A stretch of 64,000 bases of DNA, taken from NCBI RefSeq assembly GCF_000304475.1, contig NC_018943.1:248001-312000 (forward strand). The letters are read 5' to 3'. The DNA is from Kazachstania africana CBS 2517 (Eukaryota; Ascomycota; Saccharomycetes; Saccharomycetales; Saccharomycetaceae). How positions within the stretch are numbered: position 1 is the stretch's first letter; every line of letters starts with the position of its first letter. Under the pieces are notes generated by a model. It was given only the letters and a program-made list of their open reading frames with translations. It did not search any database and was not told the origin of the DNA. Below are positions 30,529 through 44,001 of this stretch, one piece after another. A program made the translations under genes and the position numbers.

Positions 30529-32304
30529 TTATTTTTTGGTTATTGACCTTTCAGGGGCTTGATCTGCTGGAATAGGAGGTGTCGCTTTGGTGTCATCTTC
30601 ATCCAACGTTAAGTCATCTGATACTTCTTTATTACTCGTCTTTCTGGTCTTTGCTTCTTCTTCTTCCTTCTTGATAAGTTCTTCTTGTTCCTTCAAGACG
30701 TTTAGCTTAAATGCACTGTCATCAGTTGTTCTTTCGGCTTCTTTATCCTTATCTTCCTTTTCTCCTTCTTTGTCTTCCATTTTCTTTTCCTCTTTCTCTT
30801 CCTCATGCTGTTCTCTCGCTACTTCTTTCTTGACCTTCTTTGATTCTGAAATTATATTAGCCGTATCCTTTGCGGTGCCAGTAGCCATTTCTGTAGCTTC
30901 TTTGACTGTTTCAGCGAGTTTTTGGGATTCTGTTGGTTGTTCTTGTCCCTCCTTATCACCGAGCTTCTCTTCCTTGGCTGTTTTAGATTCTGTAACATCT
31001 AACTTGGCAATATTATATACAGGGTCAGGTATTGTGCTCAGCACATGAAGGATACCGTCATAGTATAAATCCAATAGATTGTCATAATTTGAGCTTTGTT
31101 CCTTCTTAGCAGCTACAGGAGAGTAAGACTTATTATCATGTTTCTTATCTTCTTTTGGCAAAGCACCAAATGTGAATGCAGAACTCAAGACCATTAAGAC
31201 AGATGGAATTTTATCTCTTAGCCTCAATTGAAGCCATACTTTTAAATTATCCTTTAAATCATTCTCGGGAACACCATATGCCTTCATACCACGAGAAACA
31301 CACGCTTGATACAATTCATCGTGAGATAAACTATTAATCCCTTCATAATCAACAACCTTATCATCATTCATCATGGATTTTAATTTTGACCTAATCTGAT
31401 AACGCAACATGTTATCCGCACCGAAGGGTCTCAAAGACATAAATTTCGACATTGCAGTCAGTTGCGGTCTAGATAAATTGTCTAAGACGATATCACTCTT
31501 GAACATCTTGGCTACCGTTGCTATTTCCTCATGAGTGAACATTGTTCTTTTATTTGATTTATTTTCATAGATTTTTTTGAAAAAGTCGAAGAAAGCCTTC
31601 CTCTTTTCCAAGTTTTCAATCGAATTATAACTGATGAATGACGATTCATCTAAAGTCTCGTGTAGAAATGCAGAAGTTTTATTTCTAATTTCAATTAACT
31701 TGGTTCTTTTTAACTGTCTTTGAAAACCTGATTCGTAAGTTGATGGAAGTAAGTTGGGGAACAATTTCAATGCGACAGGCAAAAGCAATTCAGCAAATGG
31801 GATGATCAAAAACGCTGAGAATGGTACTAATCTAAAGATATCACCCATTGTACGTTTCAGTTGATTCGTTTCACGCCTTGACAATTCGTAACCCTGGACA
31901 AACTTGATAAGATGTTTCGTAGAGACTTTAATTTCATAACCCAGTAATTTTGTTCCATTTACATAATGCCTGAATTCATGTTTTATTCTCTTGATTAGTG
32001 GTTCTTTTTTCTTAGCTTTACTCGTTGGTACGACAACATTTGTTGGTTTATCCGCTATGGCTTTCAATTGGTTCTCATTGGTTAAATTATCATTATTCTT
32101 CGCCTGAGTACTATACTGATATCGACTATAAGGAAGTTTCTTATTCTTTACGTTTTGCTGCGACAGTAAAATAGGCCGATAATCGACCAAAGGAACTTGT
32201 CTGCTAGCTATTGAGATGAACCTTCTCTGAGAAAGAAATAACGCTTTATCCACAGAGTTGCTAATCATACTACCTATCTGGCACCGAAATGTCCATATAC
32301 TCAT
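30529..32304 (-). CDS. MDM38: LETM1-family mitochondrial inner-membrane protein Mdm38
   Basis: The product is 591 aa from the ATG at 32304; a later ATG at 32268 would also leave a basic presequence. A single membrane span lies around residues 155-185 ([24 protein letters not shown]), flanked by the LETM1 hallmarks [12 protein letters not shown] and [10 protein letters not shown]. The LETM1 ribosome-binding domain follows. The last about 150 residues are a Glu/Lys-rich coiled coil. Mdm38 supports K+/H+ exchange and binds mitochondrial ribosomes, aiding insertion of Cox and Atp subunits. MIM1 is its upstream neighbour, as at YOL027C/YOL026C. Confidence 0.95.
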   Translation of the reverse strand: MSIWTFRCQIGSMISNSVDKALFLSQRRFISIASRQVPLVDYRPILLSQQNVKNKKLPYSRYQYSTQAKNNDNLTNENQLKAIADKPTNVVVPTSKAKKKEPLIKRIKHEFRHYVNGTKLLGYEIKVSTKHLIKFVQGYELSRRETNQLKRTMGDIFRLVPFSAFLIIPFAELLLPVALKLFPNLLPSTYESGFQRQLKRTKLIEIRNKTSAFLHETLDESSFISYNSIENLEKRKAFFDFFKKIYENKSNKRTMFTHEEIATVAKMFKSDIVLDNLSRPQLTAMSKFMSLRPFGADNMLRYQIRSKLKSMMNDDKVVDYEGINSLSHDELYQACVSRGMKAYGVPENDLKDNLKVWLQLRLRDKIPSVLMVLSSAFTFGALPKEDKKHDNKSYSPVAAKKEQSSNYDNLLDLYYDGILHVLSTIPDPVYNIAKLDVTESKTAKEEKLGDKEGQEQPTESQKLAETVKEATEMATGTAKDTANIISESKKVKKEVAREQHEEEKEEKKMEDKEGEKEDKDKEAERTTDDSAFKLNVLKEQEELIKKEEEEAKTRKTSNKEVSDDLTLDEDDTKATPPIPADQAPERSITKK

Positions 32305-32610
32305 CACTAGCTCGATGCGGCAGCAATAATGGGGGAACTAACCAAACGAATAACTTTTGTTTCAAGATATACCCAATTTATGTCTGCCAACTTCATTCAA
32401 GTTTCACTTCGCCTATCTAATATAAGAGCGAGAACGGCCTAAAAAATCCATACTGATTGATTAGCACAGCGAAGATAGCCTGGTAACAGTAAACGAATAT
32501 GTGTTATATGTTGATGTAATCCCTGGAACAGGAACTAAAACCAAGTTGAATGGCAAGTCTCATAACCTTGAGTGGTTCTTAACGTCAAGTTTTTTAAATT
32601 ATTCTACATA

Positions 32611-33042
32611 TTATATAAACTGTGCAGCTTTGTTTTGAGTCGCTGATTTCTCTTCTCTTCCGGCATTTATTCCTGCGTATTTCCTAGAAACAGGAAAGAT
32701 CTTGTAGCCAGCATTGTTGTGATTGAACCAATGGTATCTCCAACTGATTTCGTGTGCGAATAACTCACCCATACCCAACATGAAACCATTGATGAATGGC
32801 AGTACCAAATTAATAGAGCTCGAAGTTGCAAAGGATATGATCTTGGTAAAATCTATTGAATATATGCTTGAAGGTAGCAGTGTTCGGATTTTATTCAAAA
32901 TCGTATCCGATTTGATAATTCTATCCACCATATCAGATTCATAATCATCATTATCGCTCATAGTTTCGTCATTCATCGATAGTAGCCTCTCTATATCTTT
33001 GCTAGTACCTTCTTCTTCATTGCGTGATGATGATGATGACAT
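32611..33042 (-). CDS. MIM1: Mitochondrial outer-membrane import protein Mim1
   Basis: The 143-aa product is longer than S. cerevisiae Mim1 (113 aa) through a more extended acidic N-terminus. A single membrane segment at about residues 72-95 contains the GxxxGxG helix-packing motif GFMLGMG that Mim1 needs for oligomerisation, followed by the conserved ELFAHEISWRYHWF region. Mim1, with Mim2, forms the channel complex that inserts alpha-helical outer-membrane proteins and assembles TOM. It is upstream of MDM38 on the same strand. Confidence 0.92.
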   Translation of the reverse strand: MSSSSSRNEEEGTSKDIERLLSMNDETMSDNDDYESDMVDRIIKSDTILNKIRTLLPSSIYSIDFTKIISFATSSSINLVLPFINGFMLGMGELFAHEISWRYHWFNHNNAGYKIFPVSRKYAGINAGREEKSATQNKAAQFI

Positions 33043-33351
33043 TGTTGATGATGTGATCCTTTGAAATAGTGCGACAACTACCTTTGTCCTTCTTGATCTC
33101 GCTGTGATTGCAATTCAAGACAGCTTAATTTTCTGAACATCGCAAGAAATACTTTATAAATGTCAACGGCGGACATTACAGATATGTCACTAAAATAAGA
33201 TTTTAAAACACTTGGATGTCACAGCATGCTTGTAGGATTTCTTATGCCTGTAAAAGTTCACAGTACTCTTCTGCAATCATTGTAAACTACTTAGATATTA
33301 TATAAACAGCGTATTATTAACAAAACAATATAGCAAGTCATTTCTCGAAAG
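33043..33351. other. Divergent promoter of MIM1 and the small orphan gene
   Basis: 309 bp, AT-rich, with no motif I can name with confidence. Confidence 0.4.
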
Positions 33352-33735
33352 ATGATTACATCTATACTCTCGTATTCATGCAATAATGCTGAACCTCAAG
33401 GTCTCAGCGCCCTACAACAACATCTTGTTCTGTTGGACGAGAAAGCACGTAGAAGGAAAGTGACATCTATAAAGGATAAGATTAGACAATTAATCAGAAA
33501 GGTTCGAGAACAGGATACAAAAATAGATCATCAAGTTGTCATACTCAAGTATCCTACGATTATATTAGGGCAATACAAGGATTCTGTCTCCTTTTCAAAA
33601 AAGTGTTCAGATGGTGTATTTCTAACAGCTGAGAAGTTACCTCCAAAGGAAGCTCGAAAGCAACGAAAAAGACAGTATATCAGTCCTCAAGAAGAACTTG
33701 ACAGAATAAAATCTATTAGATACAAGAAATTTTAA
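33352..33735 (+). CDS. Small basic protein of unknown function
   Basis: The 127-aa product is not recognised. It is strongly basic. A helical block at residues 17-60 (LSALQQHLVLLDEKARRRK, then KIRQLIRKVREQ) could form a coiled coil or RNA-binding helix. The C-terminus (PPKEARKQRKRQYISPQEEL) looks like a nucleolar-type basic tail. The composition suggests a nucleic-acid or ribosome-associated protein, which is inference only. It sits at the junction between the YOL026-028 block and the KEX1-ARO8-MCM6 block, and its stop is 26 bp from the convergent KEX1 stop. Confidence 0.6.
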   Translation: MITSILSYSCNNAEPQGLSALQQHLVLLDEKARRRKVTSIKDKIRQLIRKVREQDTKIDHQVVILKYPTIILGQYKDSVSFSKKCSDGVFLTAEKLPPKEARKQRKRQYISPQEELDRIKSIRYKKF

Positions 33736-33761
33736 TGAAGTTCAAATATATGCATGCATGT

Positions 33762-35684
33762 TTATATATCGTCAATCTCAAACGATTCGTCACTATTTCT
33801 CATTGGAACGGCATCGTCACTTATGTTTAGGTCGTTCATTTCTAAATCGGCACCAATCTCAAGGTCATCCGCCCATGAAACAGTCTTCTGAGAATTTATT
33901 CTGATGTAGCTGTCTTTCTTGAAGAGTGATGCTAGCTTGTGTCTAAATTTAACCACAGCGTAAACTGTTACGAGTAAACACATCATAGAGAGTGTTATGA
34001 CTGCACTGAAGTATCCGTTACTTTCAACATCCTCCTCGTGCTCATTATCAGGTTCCTCGCCGCTATTTTCATTGTCGTAGTAGTTATAATAGTCATAGTC
34101 GTCGTAATACTCGTAATAATCTGAATTATCAATATCTGAGCCAGTAGGAGCATCTTCATCATCCACATAAGGGTGATCGGAAGTGATCAAAGCTAAACGC
34201 TTCCCCATGGAGTGTAGAAGGACATTATTCATGGCGATGTCCAAGATACCGCGACTAATCTCACCTTTATCGTAAGGAACCATATGTGAAGCGTTGAAGA
34301 CGCTAATGAAAGTTAAGTTTCTCTCGTAATTGATATAACCTGCCGGTTCATCATACTCTTCATTATCTTCACGTCTGTAAACCCAGTCATAGCTTTCCAT
34401 TTCATCAGTGAAACCTGTTTTGTTTCCCCAGCTTAACTTATTGATAGAATCTAATACACCTTTATTGTTACAGATAAGATCTTTATCACCATTGAAAAGA
34501 ATGATCTCTAAGCCTTGAGATAAAATGTCTGGGAATAAATTGATCGAGGGATCAAATCCTTTATTAGTTAACTTGATGTTAACGTTATTTTGACATTCCA
34601 CCCACTTAGGTAACCATTCAACATCTATATTTAACGTCTTTTGTAAAACTGGATTATTCAAAAATTTACCTAGGTTTGGTATATCTTCTGGCCAATTCAT
34701 TCCACAGGATGGAAACGAATCTCTTAATTCATAGTCATAAATATTGATACATTGTTTGTCTGTATTTACAGTTTTATCTCTTGTTATTTTGAGGATATCA
34801 TGTATTATGGCGTCACATTCAGGGTATTCGAATTGTTCATCTTTTGATGGATCATCAATACTATTAATTTTATTTTGACAATTTTCATGAGATTTTAATA
34901 TAGGTTTAAAATTTGAATCATGTTCATCTATGATACCATTCTCCATTGCAAATGGTAAGAAAGATAGTGATTGAGTTTGTGGATCAATCCAACCATTACC
35001 GATCAGTAATTTCACTAAGTTAATATAAGTACCATTTTTTCGTTGATTTCTTTTCAATATTGACTTGGCAATGTAAGGTATGAATTGACCGGAGTAACTT
35101 TCACCTGCAATGATAATATTCTTTGATAAATCACCGGGGAATATGGTGAAATAATTATCCAAGAATCCCAAGAAATGGTCAGTGACTTGATTTAAGTTTT
35201 CTAAATATGTCAAATCATTAAATTGATTGAAATTTACGACGTTAGAGAATCCTGTCCCGACTGGCTGATCCACAAATACAAGATCAGATCTTGTATTCCA
35301 AGTTCCTGGATTCGATATGGCTTCACCATTTATGTTTATACGGAATGGACCGATTTCCATCAAAGCACCATCCATTGATGAGCACCCGGGGCCACCATTT
35401 AACCAAAATATCAAAGTGTTATCTTTACTATTGGTAACATTTAATTTATTGAATTTCCAGAAAAAGAAACCGAAGTCTGAAGGCAAATTTAAATCTGTAT
35501 TTAATTGTTCCTGAGACAAATATGGTAAATGGCCTGCATACATAGTAGGTATCATATCCATACTATCAAACTTGTGCAGGCCGGGTATGTCCATTGGATT
35601 CTTTACCAAATAGTCATTAGAATCCTTTAGAATGAATGATAATGCCACCACGCACTGTGCGAGTAGTAACAGTACGGTTCTCAT
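33762..35684 (-). CDS. KEX1: Golgi serine carboxypeptidase Kex1
   Basis: The 640-aa product has an N-terminal signal peptide (RTVLLLLAQCVVALS) and a serine carboxypeptidase domain. WLNGGPGCSSMDGAL is the substrate-site signature, GESYSGQF carries the nucleophile (about residue 194), FNGDKDLICN the Asp (about 399), and NASHMVPYD the His (about 468). A Tyr/Asp/Glu-rich acidic stretch precedes a membrane span at about 556-578 and a cytosolic tail. Kex1 removes C-terminal basic residues from alpha-factor and killer toxin precursors after Kex2 cleavage. It is divergent from ARO8, as at YGL203C/YGL202W. Confidence 0.95.
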   Translation of the reverse strand: MRTVLLLLAQCVVALSFILKDSNDYLVKNPMDIPGLHKFDSMDMIPTMYAGHLPYLSQEQLNTDLNLPSDFGFFFWKFNKLNVTNSKDNTLIFWLNGGPGCSSMDGALMEIGPFRININGEAISNPGTWNTRSDLVFVDQPVGTGFSNVVNFNQFNDLTYLENLNQVTDHFLGFLDNYFTIFPGDLSKNIIIAGESYSGQFIPYIAKSILKRNQRKNGTYINLVKLLIGNGWIDPQTQSLSFLPFAMENGIIDEHDSNFKPILKSHENCQNKINSIDDPSKDEQFEYPECDAIIHDILKITRDKTVNTDKQCINIYDYELRDSFPSCGMNWPEDIPNLGKFLNNPVLQKTLNIDVEWLPKWVECQNNVNIKLTNKGFDPSINLFPDILSQGLEIILFNGDKDLICNNKGVLDSINKLSWGNKTGFTDEMESYDWVYRREDNEEYDEPAGYINYERNLTFISVFNASHMVPYDKGEISRGILDIAMNNVLLHSMGKRLALITSDHPYVDDEDAPTGSDIDNSDYYEYYDDYDYYNYYDNENSGEEPDNEHEEDVESNGYFSAVITLSMMCLLVTVYAVVKFRHKLASLFKKDSYIRINSQKTVSWADDLEIGADLEMNDLNISDDAVPMRNSDESFEIDDI

Positions 35685-36514
35685 AATCTTAAAAGTGATG
35701 TACTTTTCTGAAATTAGAAGTATGTATATTGTGTAAACACTTGGTGCCTAGTCTGCTGTAAATATACCGTCTGAAGTCTTACCATTTCGATATTCATCGC
35801 CGGACATGATGGCTGCGCGATCAACCTCTATCGACTTTTCACAGCCAGAGAGAGAGAGAGGGCAAAAAAGAAAAAGAAAAGAAATGGACGAGATGTGAGT
35901 ACCCAGATATTTGCTTTTTCGTTGCTTTTTTTTTCCTCTTTTAAGATTTTTTAGCACGTGATGTGTTATTTGCACTACCCGGACTGTGGAAAGTTTCGTG
36001 TATTCTTGTTACCGGGTAATGATATCGGTTATTAGCGGTTTTTTTTTAGAGTGTAACGAGTTTCTCGAAGAACGTTCCGTTTCTCTCGGCAAAATGCGGT
36101 CAAGGCCAATACTGATAACGTAAATGTGAAGAAAGATATGATAAACAGGTACTACCAAAACATTCATTGCCCGGCTCACATAGGCATAAATTATGTATAT
36201 TCTTCTACTGTCACTTCGAACTGCCTCTTGCATCGGCTGCCTCACAAACCCAACGATTTCATCTGGCACTATCTCTCCAGTATATTTCCCACCTTCCACG
36301 TGCTGAAGTCTATCGAGTGACTCATCGCGCAAAATGTGCTTGCCGTCACATCCTTATCGTGTCATCTCTTTTTACCGTCGCTATGCGGGTTGTTCCGTTG
36401 CTATCTCAAGTCTCAACTAGTATATATAATACTGTAGAAAAAAAAAAGAGATAGGTGCAAATTTCTTATTAATGTTCAGCGTTCATTGTATAACCTATCA
36501 AGGAGAATACTATC
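35685..36514. other. Divergent promoter KEX1/ARO8
   Basis: 830 bp holding a CACGTG E-box at 35956-35961, a GA-repeat near 35850, and a Gcn4 site at 36318-36324 that overlaps a PAC-like CTCATCGC at 36321-36328. Short ORFs here have no coding character. Confidence 0.5.
36318..36324 (+). promoter_or_regulatory. Gcn4 site TGACTCA upstream of ARO8
   Basis: The perfect Gcn4 heptamer lies 190 bp upstream of the ARO8 ATG. ARO8 is known to be under general amino-acid control in S. cerevisiae. Confidence 0.75.
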
Positions 36515-37993
36515 ATGACAAAAACTTCTGCAAAGGACTTCTACCACTTATTTTCACAAGAAACTAAAGACCGTAAAGTTTCACCATTGAAGACTTTCAT
36601 CAAATACTTTGGTGATCCAAATATGGTCTTCCTTGGTGGTGGTCTACCACTCTCAGACTACTTCCCTTGGGATAACATCAAAGTTGATATCCCAGTGCCA
36701 CCCTTCACCAAAGGTATCGGTCAACCAATTAACAAAAACGCCACAGAAATCACTACTTTGGATTTGTATAAAGAAAAAAAAGTTGCAGATGGTGATATCC
36801 CACTAGCTAGATCTTTGCAATATGGTCATTCTCAAGGTCAACCGGAATTATTGAAATTTATTAGAGAACATACCGAAATCATTCATACTATGCAATATGA
36901 TGACTGGGAATTATTAGTCACCGCTGGTAATACAAGTGCTTGGGAATCTACCCTAAGAATTTTCTGTAACAGAGGAGATACAATCTTAGCAGAAGCCCAT
37001 TCATTCTCTTCCTCATTATCCGCAGCACAAGCTCAAGGTATCATCACTTTCCCTGTTCCAATTGATGATAAAGGTATCATACCTGAAAAATTGGCTGCGA
37101 TCATGGATAATTGGAATCCTGAAACACCAAAACCAAAATTATTATACACCATCCCAACTGGTCAAAACCCAACTGGTAGCTCGTTAGATGCTGAAAGAAA
37201 GTCACAAGTCTATAAAATTGCTCAAAAACATGATTTCTTAATCGTGGAAGATGAACCATACTATTTCTTGCAAATGGAAGATTACGTAAAGGATCCATCT
37301 CTGAGAAAAGAAGTCAAATTGTCTCATGATGAATTCCTAGCCTCTTTAGACCAAACCTTTTTATCCATTGATACGGATGGAAGGGTCATTAGAATGGATT
37401 CATTCTCAAAGGTTCTTGCTCCTGGTTCAAGATTGGGTTGGATCACTTGTTCGAACCAAATAATGAAAGCTTATTTGGCCTTGTACGAAATGTCCATGCA
37501 AGCAGCTGCTGGTTTCACCCAATCGATTGTTTCCGCTACTTTGAGTAAATGGGGTCAACATGGTTACCTGGATTGGTTATTAGGTCTTCGTCATGAATAT
37601 ACTTTGAAACGTGATAATGCCATTGATGCATGCTACAAGTACATCCCACAAACTGATGCTTTCCATATCAACCCTCCAGTGGCAGGAATGTTCTTCACCA
37701 TAACATTTGATGGTGCAAAACATCCAGAATTCACTACCAAATTTAAGTCTGATCCTCTTTTATTAGAATCATATTTGTACGAAAAAGCCGTAGAAAGCGG
37801 TGTTATTATTGCACCTGGGTCTTGGTTCATTACTGATGGTGAAACTATTCCACCACAGCCAAAGGAATCTAAAGAATCTAATAATCCAAATTCTGTGTTT
37901 TTTAGAGGTACATTTGCCGCCGTTGCAGCTGATAAGTTGAATGAAAGTTTGAAAAGATTTGGTCAAGTCTTACATGATGAATTCAAAGTATAG
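36515..37993 (+). CDS. ARO8: Aromatic aminotransferase I
   Basis: The 492-aa product is a fold-type I PLP enzyme. [14 protein letters not shown] lies near the start, [19 protein letters not shown] and TAGNTSAWE in the large domain, [12 protein letters not shown] holds the conserved Asn, [10 protein letters not shown] the conserved Asp and Tyr, and [14 protein letters not shown] the PLP lysine near residue 298. It transaminates phenylalanine, tyrosine, tryptophan and 2-aminoadipate. Codon bias is moderately high. The choice of ARO8 over ARO9 rests on the KEX1-ARO8-MCM6 order and on length. Confidence 0.95.
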   Translation: MTKTSAKDFYHLFSQETKDRKVSPLKTFIKYFGDPNMVFLGGGLPLSDYFPWDNIKVDIPVPPFTKGIGQPINKNATEITTLDLYKEKKVADGDIPLARSLQYGHSQGQPELLKFIREHTEIIHTMQYDDWELLVTAGNTSAWESTLRIFCNRGDTILAEAHSFSSSLSAAQAQGIITFPVPIDDKGIIPEKLAAIMDNWNPETPKPKLLYTIPTGQNPTGSSLDAERKSQVYKIAQKHDFLIVEDEPYYFLQMEDYVKDPSLRKEVKLSHDEFLASLDQTFLSIDTDGRVIRMDSFSKVLAPGSRLGWITCSNQIMKAYLALYEMSMQAAAGFTQSIVSATLSKWGQHGYLDWLLGLRHEYTLKRDNAIDACYKYIPQTDAFHINPPVAGMFFTITFDGAKHPEFTTKFKSDPLLLESYLYEKAVESGVIIAPGSWFITDGETIPPQPKESKESNNPNSVFFRGTFAAVAADKLNESLKRFGQVLHDEFKV

Positions 37994-38060
37994 TAGTATA
38001 ATTTATATACGCAGTTTATATACTCACTTGTACTCTAATTGAGGTAGCGCTTCATATTCT

Positions 38061-38107
38061 AAAAAAGGAATGGATCTATATACGCGATATAGATCCATTC
38101 CTTTTTT
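38061..38107. terminator. 21-bp perfect inverted repeat between convergent genes
   Basis: Arms 38061-38081 and 38087-38107 are perfectly complementary over 21 bp around a 5-nt loop (ACGCG). The outer ends are A6 and T6, so each strand reads as a stem followed by T residues. It lies midway between the stops of ARO8 (37993) and MCM6 (38193), suggesting a bidirectional 3'-end or insulating element. The repeat is seen directly; the function is inference. Confidence 0.6.
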
Positions 38108-38192
38108 TATGAACTGATGCAATTTTACTAAAAAAAATAATATCTGAAGATTTTATTATAATTACATGAATTCATACTATACAGAACTGTTC

Positions 38193-41950
<3,758 letters not shown>

Positions 41951-43021
41951 ATGGCTAAGAAGGGTTACTACGCAGTACAAAGGGGTAGATCTACCGGCGT
42001 CTATTCCGATTGGGATTCCTGTAAATCGCAAATCTCTGGCTACGCTGGTGCAGTCTTTAAGAGATTCGACACTCTTGCCGAAGCAAAGAATTTCGCTGCT
42101 AGCAATAGTGGTTACAGTTCAAGAAGTCCTACTCCCTCTACTGGTAGTAGCTCCAGCTATGGTGGCTCCAGTTATCCTTTCGGTGGCACATACTATGCCC
42201 CTACTCGAAATGTCACACAAGTCAGTCCCAAATCATTTAGATCTACCAGAAGTAATACGTCCTCTGCAATTAAGCCTACAAACAATTTCTATGCAGTGAA
42301 GAGCTCGAATCCATCTTTACCAAGCAAAATATTCAACACCTGGAATGAGTGTCAATCGTACGTACGTAGGCAAAGAGGTGTATCCTTCAAAAAATTTGAT
42401 AATATGAGTGCTGCTACAAACTATGTTAACGGTACATCCAGTGCTGCCATAGATTATAACTTAATTGGTATCCCGGAAAGTACATTTACCAACAAATATA
42501 AACTGCCTTCATCTAACTTTAGGTTCGATAAAACTTCAGATGTTTACTGTGACGGGTCCTCTCTAGCTAACGGCACTGCATATGCTAGAGCGGGTTATGG
42601 TGTATACTTTGAAGGTGATCCAACAAGTAATATTTCAGAAAGGTTAAGAGTTGGTGCTCAAACCAACAACAGAGGGGAAATACAGGCAGTTTCTAGAGCA
42701 TTAGATAAGATTTGGGAAAATTTAACCGAGAAAGACACCAAAGTTAATTATCAAATCAAGACTGATTCAGAGTATGTAGCTAAACTGTTGAATGACAGGT
42801 ACTCTTCTTATAGCGATGCTGAATTACAGAAAGTAGCAAATGCCGATCTAGCAGTCCCAATGGTTAAGAAATTTGCCAAAGTTAAAAAGTTTTATGAGGT
42901 CAATAAAGACTCCTTCGCAAATAATGGTAACTTCAAGATTGAATGGGTTAGAGGCCATGCTGGTACTGAGGGTAATGAAAAGGCTGATGCTTTGGCAAGA
43001 AATGGCGCAAATATGAACTGA
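41951..43021 (+). CDS. RNH1: Ribonuclease H1
   Basis: Predicted product is 356 aa from the ATG at 41951 (MAKKGYYAVQRGR); the frame runs back only to a TTG at 41915. Two hybrid-binding (caulimovirus TAV-like) domains are seen: residues about 4-50 (YYAVQRGRSTGVYSDW...) and about 115-163 (FYAVKSSNPSLPSKIFNTW...), with a Ser/Gly-rich linker. The RNase H domain (about 195-356) has all catalytic acidic residues: DGSS, NNRGEIQAV, KTDSEYV and GNEKADALAR. It cleaves RNA in RNA:DNA hybrids. Two binding domains are typical of yeast Rnh1. Confidence 0.95.
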   Translation: MAKKGYYAVQRGRSTGVYSDWDSCKSQISGYAGAVFKRFDTLAEAKNFAASNSGYSSRSPTPSTGSSSSYGGSSYPFGGTYYAPTRNVTQVSPKSFRSTRSNTSSAIKPTNNFYAVKSSNPSLPSKIFNTWNECQSYVRRQRGVSFKKFDNMSAATNYVNGTSSAAIDYNLIGIPESTFTNKYKLPSSNFRFDKTSDVYCDGSSLANGTAYARAGYGVYFEGDPTSNISERLRVGAQTNNRGEIQAVSRALDKIWENLTEKDTKVNYQIKTDSEYVAKLLNDRYSSYSDAELQKVANADLAVPMVKKFAKVKKFYEVNKDSFANNGNFKIEWVRGHAGTEGNEKADALARNGANMN

Positions 43022-43189
43022 GTTAACTTTCTTTGTCTAAGTACACTCGTTAATCATAATATTCCAGCATTATTTTTAGTAGAAACGTCATAAATTTTCC
43101 ACATTATTATTAAAATTAATATTTTATAAATTATATTTACAAAGTATCCTTAGGGATTGAAAGTATATGCATGAAGAATTTAATTAACG

Positions 43190-43774
43190 TCAATTTCTTC
43201 CAAAGATATATAGATTACTCTCGTCATAGTTCCACAATCTTTCAAGTATGTCGGTAAGACCATTATTTTCGGTTTCTATTTCATAAATGCCACAAAGGCT
43301 CAATGCTGTGGCAGAATATAAACTCCATAGAGACATTCTGTTTGCTTTAGGAAACTTTTCCCTGGGTATGAAATCTAATATTAAACTATTGAAACCATAA
43401 TGAAAATATGTTAAAATCAATGTTGCTAATGACCCATCAAGTAGCGGATGTAGTGTAATGCCAGTAAATGATGCATAAAAAGGAATTAATGTGAGAGGTA
43501 TTAGTGTATATTTTGTGATTCTTTCATAATCTGCCTGGTATGTTCCCGGAAGTTGCGAAGAAACTGGTACCTTGAATTTTATTGCACTCAAGTCTTTATC
43601 TTCGATGGTCTTCTTATCATTTTTCGATATATTTTTGTTTAGGTTCATCTGGCTATAGTATTTCTTTGACAATATACTTGAAAGTGCCTTAGTGTAGCCA
43701 TGGGCTGAGCCTACAAATATCCTTGTATTTGTGCTGAAAAGGCTCTTGATGACTATCGATTGAAGCATCACCAA
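43190..43774 (-). CDS. TIM18: TIM22 complex subunit Tim18 (Sdh4 paralogue)
   Basis: The 194-aa product has a basic, hydroxylated presequence (SIVIKSLFSTNTRIF...) and a C-terminal CybS/Sdh4-like domain with three membrane segments at about residues 85-108, 112-135 and 145-165. The heme- and quinone-related residues of true Sdh4 are not evident. Synteny with MUM3 and MBF1 (YOR297C-YOR298) supports Tim18, which helps assemble the carrier translocase in the inner membrane, over Sdh4 or Shh4. A CybS-family paralogue assignment by sequence alone would be ambiguous. Confidence 0.82.
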   Translation of the reverse strand: MVMLQSIVIKSLFSTNTRIFVGSAHGYTKALSSILSKKYYSQMNLNKNISKNDKKTIEDKDLSAIKFKVPVSSQLPGTYQADYERITKYTLIPLTLIPFYASFTGITLHPLLDGSLATLILTYFHYGFNSLILDFIPREKFPKANRMSLWSLYSATALSLCGIYEIETENNGLTDILERLWNYDESNLYIFGRN

Positions 43775-44001
43775 ACTTCCCTCCCTTTGATGGCTGTTGG
43801 TTCATATCTTCCATCATTCATCTTCTCATTTAATTTTATATAGACCGACTGATGGAAAATTTCCATGTCGCCGTGCATGGGTGTATCATAACGACACAAA
43901 ATATATGTAGTTTTGAATAATAAAAAGCACACTTTAAAGATGATGAGTATACAGTAATGTTAGCTTTTTGATCCCTCTTAGACGGCTCTATGTGAAGGGT
44001 C

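Noticed and set aside
35328..35338. ATTTATGTTTA, a perfect ARS core consensus.
   Set aside because: It lies inside the KEX1 coding region and single 11-mer matches are expected by chance; no supporting flanks.
35860..35965. Second CDEI-like ATCACGTG next to a T-rich stretch upstream of KEX1.
   Set aside because: No TTCCGAA-type CDEIII at the right distance; more likely an E-box in a promoter.
43190..43774. Calling this gene SDH4 or SHH4.
   Set aside because: Adjacent MUM3 and MBF1 place it at the TIM18 locus, and TIM18 is a known SDH4 paralogue.
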